A stretch of DNA of 55,597 nucleotides. It comes from an uncultured Lachnospiraceae bacterium. Its GTDB lineage: Bacteria > Bacillota > Clostridia > Lachnospirales > Lachnospiraceae. The position numbers and the translations under genes are program-made. Location: contig CALWRQ010000003.1 in the NCBI GenBank assembly GCA_944383965.1, forward strand, positions 1-55,597, given 5' to 3'. The notes under the pieces were generated by a model. The model made no database searches. It saw only the letters and a list, made by a program, of their open reading frames with translations, and was not told the DNA's origin. How positions within the stretch are numbered: the stretch's first letter is position 1; each line of letters begins with the position of its first letter. Positions 23,563 to 30,811 of the stretch are shown piece by piece.

Positions 23563-23612
23563 AAAAAAATCCCCTGAAGATCCACCTCCGCAGAGATGTT
23601 CTTCAGGGGAAT
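23563..23612 (-). terminator. Terminator of the MarR/ABC exporter operon
   Basis: On the minus strand ATTCCCCTGAAGA pairs with TCTTCAGGGGAT and is followed by a run of seven T. It lies just beyond the stop of the exporter gene at 23621. Confidence 0.85.
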
Positions 23613-23620
23613 CTGCTGTT

Positions 23621-25507
23621 TTAATCCAGTTCCAGTTTTCCCGTATATAACTGATAATAGATTCCATGCTCCTTGATCAGTTCGTCGTGGCTGCCTCTCT
23701 CCACGATTCTTCCATGATCGAGAACCATGATGGCATCGCTGTTCCGGATGGTAGACAGACGATGGGCAATGACAAATACGGTTCTTCCCTTCATCAGGTT
23801 ATCCATACCCTTCTGTACAATGCTCTCCGTTCTCGTATCAATGCTGGATGTGGCCTCGTCCAGGATCAGTACAGGCGGATCTGCCACTGCCGCTCTGGCA
23901 ATTGCCAGCAGCTGACGCTGTCCCTGAGACAGCTCCTCACCGTCGCTGGTCAGCATGGTCTGATAACCGTCAGGAAGCATGCGGATAAACTGATCCGCAT
24001 GGGCCAGCCTTGCCGCCGCATAGATCTCCTCATCCGTGGCATCCAGCTTTCCGTACCGGATATTATCCATAATCGTACCGGTGAACAGATGGGTATCCTG
24101 AAGCACGATGCCCAGAGACCGGCGAAGATCCGCTTTTTTGATCTTATTGATATTGATGCCGTCATAGCGGATCTTTCCGTCCTGCACGTCGTAAAAACGG
24201 TTGATCAGATTGGTGATCGTTGTCTTTCCGGCTCCCGTAGAACCTACGAAAGCCAGCTTCTGTCCCGGTTTTGCATATAAGGTCAGATCGTGAAGAACGG
24301 TCTTTTCCGGCGTATAGCCAAAGGACATATCGTAGAAACGCACATCTCCCTTAAGCTCCGTATATGTGACCGTTCCGTCCTGATGGGGATGTTTCCATGC
24401 CCACACACCGGTTCTCTCTCTGCACTCTGTGATCTGGCCGTTCTCATCCTTTCTGGCATTGACCAGAGTTACATAGCCGTCATCCACCTCCGGCTCTTCA
24501 TCCATCATATTGAAGATTCTCTCGGCTCCTGCCAGTGCCATGATGATGGAGTTGAACTGCTGAGCCACCTGCATGAAGGGCTGCGTAAAACTCTTGGTAA
24601 ACTGCAGATAAGATGCCATAACGCCCAGGGTGATTCCGCCGATACCTGCAACAGAGAGATAGCCTCCCAGCACAGCAGTCAGTACAAACAGCATATTTCC
24701 GATATTGCCCACAACCGGTCCCATGATGCTGGCATAGGTATTGGCATTGGCCGCACTGTCGAACAGCTTTTCATTCAGCCGGTCAAACTCTTCCTCCGCC
24801 ACCTTCTCATGGTTGAAGATCTTGATCACCCGCTGTCCGCTCATATGCTCTTCCACAAAACCGGTCACATTTGCCAGGTCCTTCTGCTGACGTACAAAGT
24901 ACCTGCCGCTGTTGCCGCCGATCTTCCGGGTCACAATCAGCATAAGGATGATCATGATCACAGCCAGCACCGTCAGAAGCGGGCTCAGCATTACCATGGC
25001 GATAAAAGTTACAATGATCGTCAGGGAAGACATCAGTACCTGCGGAATGGACTGGTTGATCATCTGACGGAGTGTATCTGTATCGTTGGTGTAAAGGCTC
25101 ATGATGGATCCGTTCGTATTCTGGTCAAAATACCGGATCGGAAGCTTCTGCATGTGCTCAAACATTTCATCACGAATCGTTTTCAGCACGCCCTGGCCAA
25201 TGCTTACCATCAGTCTGGTATAACAGAATGTGGCAATGACTCCCAGCAGAAAAATCGTTCCAAGAACAGCCAGCGCCTTGTAAAGCTCTGTGAAATCCGG
25301 GTTTTCATGACCGATCAGCGGAACAATAAACCCGTCCAGAAGAAATTTCAGCGACAGGGAAACGGAGATGGATGCGATGGAGCTCATAAAGATGCAGCAG
25401 CATACGAATATGAACTTTCCTTTATAATCCCGGGTCACATAACCAAGAAGCCGCTTTGCTGTCTTCAGCGTGTTTTTGGTCACTGTAGGTCTTTTATTGT
25501 CATTCAT
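23621..25507 (-). CDS. ABC exporter half-transporter, multidrug type (second subunit)
   Basis: This 628-residue protein has a six-helix type IV exporter domain (residues 1-330) fused to an ATPase domain with Walker A GSTGAGKTT (about 430), signature LSQGQRQ, Walker B VLILDEATSSID and switch His in IAHRLST. The start overlaps the stop of the partner gene by 8 nt. Here the signature is canonical-like and Walker B ends in Glu, so this is likely the catalytically competent half of a heterodimer. Substrate is unknown; MarR control suggests drug or toxic compound export. Confidence 0.9.
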   Translation of the reverse strand: MNDNKRPTVTKNTLKTAKRLLGYVTRDYKGKFIFVCCCIFMSSIASISVSLSLKFLLDGFIVPLIGHENPDFTELYKALAVLGTIFLLGVIATFCYTRLMVSIGQGVLKTIRDEMFEHMQKLPIRYFDQNTNGSIMSLYTNDTDTLRQMINQSIPQVLMSSLTIIVTFIAMVMLSPLLTVLAVIMIILMLIVTRKIGGNSGRYFVRQQKDLANVTGFVEEHMSGQRVIKIFNHEKVAEEEFDRLNEKLFDSAANANTYASIMGPVVGNIGNMLFVLTAVLGGYLSVAGIGGITLGVMASYLQFTKSFTQPFMQVAQQFNSIIMALAGAERIFNMMDEEPEVDDGYVTLVNARKDENGQITECRERTGVWAWKHPHQDGTVTYTELKGDVRFYDMSFGYTPEKTVLHDLTLYAKPGQKLAFVGSTGAGKTTITNLINRFYDVQDGKIRYDGININKIKKADLRRSLGIVLQDTHLFTGTIMDNIRYGKLDATDEEIYAAARLAHADQFIRMLPDGYQTMLTSDGEELSQGQRQLLAIARAAVADPPVLILDEATSSIDTRTESIVQKGMDNLMKGRTVFVIAHRLSTIRNSDAIMVLDHGRIVERGSHDELIKEHGIYYQLYTGKLELD

Positions 25508-27233
25508 TTTCGCTGCCTCCTTTCACCTGGGATTCATATACTTCTCTGTAAATAGCATTATTCTTCAGAAGCTCTTCGGAAGTGCCGATTCCGTTGATCT
25601 TTCCGTCTTCCATCACAATGATCATATCCGCATCTTCCACAGAGGACACCCTCTGAGCAATGATGATCTTTGTGGTATCCGGAATCTCTTCCCGGAACGC
25701 CTTGCGGATCAGGGCATCTGTCTTGGTATCCACCGCGCTGGTGGAATCATCCAGGATCAGCACTTTCGGCTTTTTCAGCAGCGCTCTGGCAATACAGAGT
25801 CTCTGCTTCTGACCGCCGGAAACATTGTTTCCACCCTCAACGATCATGGTATGATATCCTTCCGGAAACTCATTGATAAAGCCGTCCGCCTGAGCAAGCT
25901 GACACACTCTCTGTACTTCTTCATCGGAAGCACTTTCATCTCCCCAGCGGATATTTTCATAGATGCTTCCGGTAAACAGCACGTTTTTCTGCAGAACCAT
26001 GGAAACCTGATCGCGAAGCGCCTCCAGTCCATAACGGCGCACGTCAATGCCGCCTACCTTTACAGAACCTCCCGTCACATCATAAAGCCTGGGGATCAGA
26101 TTTACCAGAGAAGTCTTGGCGCTTCCCGTTCCGCCGATGATTCCCACAGTCTGACCTGATTTAATATGAAGGTTGATCTTCTTCAGAGCAAGAGCTCCGC
26201 CTTCGCCGGCATAGCTGAAATCCACATCCTCAAAGTCAATGCTTCCGTCAGGAACGCTCTGAACCGCATCCTCCGGATCCTGCATCTCAGGCACCTCGCT
26301 CAGTACCTCAAGAATACGGTCTGTGGAAGCCTCTGCGATCATGATCATTACGAATACAAAGGTTACGATCATCAGAGACATCAGGATGGACAGGGCATAG
26401 ACGATCACACTGGTCAGCTCGCCCACTTCCATTCTGCCGCGGACGATGCTTTCTCCTCCGATCAGCACCATGACAATGATCACACTGTACAGGGTAAACT
26501 GCATGGTGGGAGAGTTCCAGGCTACGATCTTCTCCGCTCTGGTAAACAGCTCATACACCACTCCGGAGATCCCATGGAACTTCCGGATCTCAAAATCTTC
26601 CCTTACGTATGCCTTGACTACTCGGGCAGCGTTAACGTTCTCCTGCACGCTGTTGTTGAGCACATCGTATTCATCAAATACCTTGACGAAATGAGGATGG
26701 GCCTTCTTCGCAATAAACAGCAGGATTCCTCCCAGCACGGGAATCAGTACCAGCATAACCAGCGCGATCTTCACGTTAATGGTGAAGATCATGATCAGAG
26801 AAAGGATGATCATGACCGGTGCCCGGAACAGCATACGGACGCTCATCATATACGCCATCTGCACATTGGTGATATCCGTAGTCAGTCTGGTTACCAGACT
26901 GGGAGTGGAAAAATGGTCGATATTTTTAAATGAGAAATTCTGGATCTTGTAAAAAATATCATGGCGCAGGTTTTTTGCATAGCCCGCGGCTGCCACTGCA
27001 GCATAATTTCCCGCCTTTACTCCGAAAAACAGTGCGATCATTGCCATGATCACCAGGATAACGCCCATCTTGATAATGTAGGGAAGGTCCTGCCCCTGAA
27101 TTCCTATATCGATGATCTTTGCCATCTGCAGGGGGATGAGCACTTCCATCAATACCTCAAGGATAACGAACACGGGAGCTAATATGGATTCTCGCTTGTA
27201 TTCTCTGATTGATTGAAATAGCTTTCTGTTCAT
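25500..27233 (-). CDS. ABC exporter half-transporter, multidrug type (first subunit)
   Basis: This 577-residue half-transporter has six membrane helices and a C-terminal ATPase. Walker A is GGTGSAKTS, with Ala where Gly is usual before Lys. The signature is VSGGQKQR and Walker B is VLILDDSTSAVD, where Asp replaces the catalytic Glu. The switch position reads IAQRVSS, with Gln in place of His. These changes mark the degenerate nucleotide site typical of asymmetric heterodimeric exporters. It lies 13 nt downstream of the MarR gene and overlaps its partner. Confidence 0.9.
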   Translation of the reverse strand: MNRKLFQSIREYKRESILAPVFVILEVLMEVLIPLQMAKIIDIGIQGQDLPYIIKMGVILVIMAMIALFFGVKAGNYAAVAAAGYAKNLRHDIFYKIQNFSFKNIDHFSTPSLVTRLTTDITNVQMAYMMSVRMLFRAPVMIILSLIMIFTINVKIALVMLVLIPVLGGILLFIAKKAHPHFVKVFDEYDVLNNSVQENVNAARVVKAYVREDFEIRKFHGISGVVYELFTRAEKIVAWNSPTMQFTLYSVIIVMVLIGGESIVRGRMEVGELTSVIVYALSILMSLMIVTFVFVMIMIAEASTDRILEVLSEVPEMQDPEDAVQSVPDGSIDFEDVDFSYAGEGGALALKKINLHIKSGQTVGIIGGTGSAKTSLVNLIPRLYDVTGGSVKVGGIDVRRYGLEALRDQVSMVLQKNVLFTGSIYENIRWGDESASDEEVQRVCQLAQADGFINEFPEGYHTMIVEGGNNVSGGQKQRLCIARALLKKPKVLILDDSTSAVDTKTDALIRKAFREEIPDTTKIIIAQRVSSVEDADMIIVMEDGKINGIGTSEELLKNNAIYREVYESQVKGGSENE

Positions 27234-27246
27234 TGTCTCCTCCTTA

Positions 27247-27732
27247 TTATTTCTTCACTACTTTTTCATCACCGGAAAGGTTCTCCGACATTTTTTGCAG
27301 CACGCCGATGCAGGTCTGGAAATCTTCCTTTCTGATTCCCTCTGCCATTCTCATCTCCAGCTTACGGATTGTTTCCAGAACCTCTTCTCTGAGAGCAATG
27401 GATTTTTCCGTCGGCAGTATTTTTTTCAATCTTGCATCCCGCTCTACACTTTCTCTGTAAATAAAACCATTCTTCTCCATCAGCTTCAGGATCCCGGTGG
27501 CTGTTGAACGCCGGATATGAAATTTTTCTTCTACATCCTTCTGATAAATTTCTCCATCCAGAGTCGCAAGAAGTATAAAATTCAAAACCCGTCTCTGTAC
27601 GTTCGTCAGTCCGCTGTCCCCTTCTTCCACCAGTGGAAACTGACGTTTGAACTGCTTGGAAATCATATCGATCAATCCTACCACATCCTTGCAGCAAACA
27701 GCATTTTCCTCTGTCTCCGTCAGCTGTTTCAT
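27247..27732 (-). CDS. MarR-family regulator of the ABC exporter
   Basis: This 161-residue regulator has a winged helix-turn-helix (QKDVEEKFHIRRSTATGILKLMEKNG, about residues 60-85) followed by the wing (YRESVERDARLKKI) and flanking dimerisation helices. Its length is typical. A TTTGGAGG site precedes the ATG. It is the first gene of an operon with the two exporter halves, so autoregulation and ligand-induced export are likely. A tandem 15-bp repeat in the leader (27772-27801) is a natural operator candidate. Ligand is unknown. Confidence 0.9.
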   Translation of the reverse strand: MKQLTETEENAVCCKDVVGLIDMISKQFKRQFPLVEEGDSGLTNVQRRVLNFILLATLDGEIYQKDVEEKFHIRRSTATGILKLMEKNGFIYRESVERDARLKKILPTEKSIALREEVLETIRKLEMRMAEGIRKEDFQTCIGVLQKMSENLSGDEKVVKK

Positions 27733-27771
27733 ATTCTCACCTCCAAATTATCCTGACAATAAGCCGAAACA

Positions 27772-27801
27772 GTTCGGTTCATAATTGTTCGGTTCATAAT
27801 T
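27772..27801. repeat. Tandem 15-bp direct repeat in the MarR leader
   Basis: GTTCGGTTCATAATT occurs twice head to tail with no mismatch, and the third unit is broken after GTT. It lies 40-70 nt upstream of the MarR start and just downstream of the predicted transcription start. Confidence 0.85.
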
Positions 27802-27823
27802 GTTTACTACCTAACAAGAGATC

Positions 27824-27852
27824 AGTATACCCGGTTTATTTTTTTTTGTCAA
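27824..27852 (-). promoter_or_regulatory. Promoter of the MarR/ABC exporter operon
   Basis: TTGACA and TATACT are separated by 17 nt on the minus strand, with an A-tract of eight in the spacer. Transcription would start near 27817, upstream of the tandem repeat. Confidence 0.8.
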
Positions 27853-27916
27853 CACTGATTTTCCCGCTTTCTCCCTCCTGTATTCCTTCTTATTTATATG
27901 GAAAATCAAGAAGTAT

Positions 27917-27945
27917 TTGCATTATTTCTCTTTTTTATATAGAAT
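27917..27945 (+). promoter_or_regulatory. Promoter of the GGDEF-EAL-like gene
   Basis: TTGCAT and TAGAAT are spaced by 17 nt. A GCCGTTT/AAACGGC hairpin lies in the leader at about 27963-27983. Confidence 0.5.
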
Positions 27946-28007
27946 AGAAAAGGAAAATTCCGCCGTTTTCTCCATAAACGGCATGTGATATAAGAAAGGA
28001 GTATACT

Positions 28008-29399
28008 ATGGGATGGTTTCAAAAAGATAAAAAGGATCCGACGGAGATCACGGCCGGCCAGGACTCCGTTCAGGAGCCTTCTGCAGGATTAACCATTTTT
28101 CCTTCCGAGCACGGAGACGGAGCTCTTGCTGACCGTCTGAATGCTCTGTTTCAGGATCAGACCCCTTCCAAAGGCGTAGTGATGAAAATTCACCTGGAAA
28201 ATTTCAGACAGCTCAATGATATCCTGGGCTACAGCTATTGTGAAGATCTGCTGGCTCAGATCATTTCCTATCTGGAAAAGGAATCCGGCTGTCCTGTATA
28301 TCGCTATATCGGCGTGGAATTTCTCATCTTTCTGGAAAAATTCACCGTCACGGAGGCTTCCGACCTGGCAGAAGATATCCTGGCCCAGTTTGACCATGTG
28401 TGGAAAGTAAACGGAACAGACTGCCTGTGCACTGCCCAGCTGGGCCTCTGTCCTTATCCGGGATATGCCTCTTCTGCGGAGGAACTGATGAAACTTCTGG
28501 ATATGGCGCTGGCCAAGGCCGGAGATCTCGGTCCCAACCAGTATCTGGTCTATGACAGCCAGATGCAGGCCGCTTTCCTCCGCCGGCAGACCATTGCCCA
28601 GCATCTTCAGTACGCTATTGAGCGCCATGAAATTGAAGTTCGGTACCGTCCTACCTATAACATTGAAACGGAGCGTTTTTCCCGTGCGGAATATTATATG
28701 CGCATTTTTATTCCGGGTATCGGTCTGGTAGGCTCTCAGGAGTTTCTTCCCATTGCAGAAGATTCCGGACAGATCCGGGCAGTGGAATACTATGCTCTGG
28801 ACCGGGCCGGAGCATGTGTCCGCCGTCTTTTGGATGAAGGCAGGGAATTCGATTCCATTGCTCTTCCTGTTTCTTCCGTTCTGTTTCTGCAGGAAGATTT
28901 TACGGAAAAACTGACCGGCCTGATAGAGAAGTATCAGATCCCTGCCGGCAAACTGGCCGTAGAACTGCAGGAGGATATTTTCTCTATGGGATCCCTTACC
29001 ACCCAGACCACGCTTCAGGAACTGTCCTCCATGGGTGTGGAGCTGATCCTGAATCATTTTGGATCCGGTCTCTCCAGCATCGCAGGCATTCTGGACCTTT
29101 CCGTAAACACTCTGAAGCTGGACCGGATGTTTATCTGGCAGCTGGAAACCAATCCCAAAGCTGCCGCCGTCATCAGCGGGCTGATCCGGATTGCCAGGGA
29201 ACTGGGACTGAATATTATTGCAGAAGGTGTGGAAACCCAGAATCAGCTGGATGTACTGAACGGCTCCGGCTGTACCTTCCAGCAGGGCTTTTACTACTCT
29301 CCCACCCTGGAAGAGGATGTGCTGGCCAAAATTCTGGGACAGGATCTGAACAGCTCCTGTCAGATCATTGAACAGGAAAAGCTGAAAATGAAAAGATAA
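28008..29399 (+). CDS. Degenerate GGDEF-EAL protein, probably inactive in c-di-GMP turnover
   Basis: This 463-residue soluble protein shows a GGDEF-like domain (about residues 55-185) in which the active-site loop reads YIGVEFLIF instead of GGDEF. An EAL-like domain (about 200-440) follows. The EAL motif reads AEYYMR and the paired metal aspartates of DDFG are NHFG, while LKLDRMF, AEGVET and QGFYYSP remain. Loss of metal ligands points to a non-catalytic protein that may bind c-di-GMP or act by protein contact. No membrane helix or sensor domain is seen. It is monocistronic, with its own promoter, an AAAGGAG site and a terminator. Confidence 0.85.
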   Translation: MGWFQKDKKDPTEITAGQDSVQEPSAGLTIFPSEHGDGALADRLNALFQDQTPSKGVVMKIHLENFRQLNDILGYSYCEDLLAQIISYLEKESGCPVYRYIGVEFLIFLEKFTVTEASDLAEDILAQFDHVWKVNGTDCLCTAQLGLCPYPGYASSAEELMKLLDMALAKAGDLGPNQYLVYDSQMQAAFLRRQTIAQHLQYAIERHEIEVRYRPTYNIETERFSRAEYYMRIFIPGIGLVGSQEFLPIAEDSGQIRAVEYYALDRAGACVRRLLDEGREFDSIALPVSSVLFLQEDFTEKLTGLIEKYQIPAGKLAVELQEDIFSMGSLTTQTTLQELSSMGVELILNHFGSGLSSIAGILDLSVNTLKLDRMFIWQLETNPKAAAVISGLIRIARELGLNIIAEGVETQNQLDVLNGSGCTFQQGFYYSPTLEEDVLAKILGQDLNSSCQIIEQEKLKMKR

Positions 29400-29408
29400 A
29401 CTTTTCCG

Positions 29409-29460
29409 TGAAAAAACGGCCCCTCCGGGAATCTTCCCGGAGAAGCCGTTTTCTGTTTTC
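29409..29460. terminator. Terminator between convergent genes
   Basis: AAAAACGGC...CCGGGAA pairs with TTCCCGG...GCCGTTTT and T-rich sequence follows. It ends the GGDEF-EAL-like gene and probably also the leftward lipoprotein gene. Confidence 0.8.
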
Positions 29461-29471
29461 TCTGCTGTCTG

Positions 29472-30788
29472 TCAAATACTTTTCCACCCGTTCAGCAGAA
29501 TCTTCTCATCCTGATCCTCTTCCCAGACAAGACCGATCCGCTCCAGGAAAAGCTCCTGATCTCCCTCTTCATACAGACCTGTCAGCCAGAGAGAATCCTC
29601 TTTTGCTCCCCCCTGCTTCTCCGCCGAAAACAGCCGCACATCTGTATGCTCATAAAGAGTCTCTGTTCCGTCTGTTGCCGGCTTCCATCCGTAAATCCCT
29701 GTCAGCCGCCGCCCATTGGGGAAAAGAACGGCTGCTTCCATATCAAAAGCGGGAACACACTGTTCCTCTCCGTCCTGTATTCCGCAGTAATATGGATCAC
29801 TCCGCTTTTTCATTCCACTGAATGTGAGCGTACCGTCTCCCAGTTTCACCGAAACCGTTTTCTCTGATACCCTTCCGTCTTCCGGCGGAATGGGAATGGA
29901 AAGGGCCACCTTCTCTTCCTGAACAATCCTGGTCCTTCCTATGGTCAGGGAGACGGCAGTCCCATCGGTTCCCTCTTCCGGAGCCTCATCCCATTTCCAC
30001 CAGGACAGCGTGTTGGGAATCAGGCCTGACGGAGCCAGTCTGCCTGAAGAGTGAAATCCGTATTCCGCCATTCTCCCGTCCCGGACAGTTCCATTTTCCC
30101 ATTCTGCACGGATCTCTAGGGGAATTCTCCCGGTTCCTTCCCCTTCCATGCTGAAAACCTGAGCATACAGAAAATCCCCGCAGTTTCCTCCATCTGCAAA
30201 CAGGATTCTGTTTTCCTCTGCTCTTACCTCACCGGCAGGAACAAATTTTACGGGAAATCCCCGGGAAAATCCGCCGATCCGGATCTCAGCCTCAAATCCC
30301 TGTTTGGGATCCAGCCCTTTTGCCTCACAGACTCCGCATATCGTATGAACGTTGTACGGCTGCGTATTTTCTTCCGGCTCCTCTCTGAACTCTCCCACCG
30401 AAGCAGGCGGAAAAGTCCTCTTTTCCGCTTCTACATACACGCCTTCCCACGCTTTTGAAGAAGCCCTCTGCGCTTTCCGTCTGACGGAATAAGTTCTTTC
30501 CTGAGACCGGTCCTGTATCAGAACTTTAAATCCCATATAACCTTCCTGATAAAATGCTCCCATCAGCCAGGCAGCTGCTTCTTCCTCCTCCAGTGGTTCC
30601 GGAACGGATTCCGGCACATAGAAAGGCGGAGCTCCCGGATCAGCCAGCCCATATCCCATTACAACCGGAAACCCCGGCTGATCATCCTCGCCGGCAGAGC
30701 CGGTCTTCTCTTTGCATCCCGGCAGAAATACTGTTAAGAGAACAGCTGCCAGCAGCAGAATGGGGCCTTTTTTCCATCCGTTTCTCAT
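29472..30788 (-). CDS. Lipoprotein of unknown function
   Basis: This protein of about 438 residues has a short basic start, a hydrophobic stretch and lipobox FLPGC, so it is probably lipid-anchored outside the membrane. The rest is rich in Glu, Gly and beta-type strands and shows a CGVC pair near the first third. I do not recognise a family. The ATG at 30788 follows a GAGG site; an ATG at 30812 overlapping the flavodiiron stop is the alternative. It is last in a leftward unit behind LysR and the flavodiiron fusion, so it may share their regulation. No function is proposed. Confidence 0.7.
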   Translation of the reverse strand: MRNGWKKGPILLLAAVLLTVFLPGCKEKTGSAGEDDQPGFPVVMGYGLADPGAPPFYVPESVPEPLEEEEAAAWLMGAFYQEGYMGFKVLIQDRSQERTYSVRRKAQRASSKAWEGVYVEAEKRTFPPASVGEFREEPEENTQPYNVHTICGVCEAKGLDPKQGFEAEIRIGGFSRGFPVKFVPAGEVRAEENRILFADGGNCGDFLYAQVFSMEGEGTGRIPLEIRAEWENGTVRDGRMAEYGFHSSGRLAPSGLIPNTLSWWKWDEAPEEGTDGTAVSLTIGRTRIVQEEKVALSIPIPPEDGRVSEKTVSVKLGDGTLTFSGMKKRSDPYYCGIQDGEEQCVPAFDMEAAVLFPNGRRLTGIYGWKPATDGTETLYEHTDVRLFSAEKQGGAKEDSLWLTGLYEEGDQELFLERIGLVWEEDQDEKILLNGWKSI

Positions 30789-30811
30789 GAACCTTCCCTC
30801 TTCCGGCTCCA

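Noticed and set aside
24290-25555. A 421-codon rightward ORF opposite the ABC exporter gene
   Set aside because: The sense strand carries all ABC motifs; the antisense frame is His/Gln-rich without a fold.
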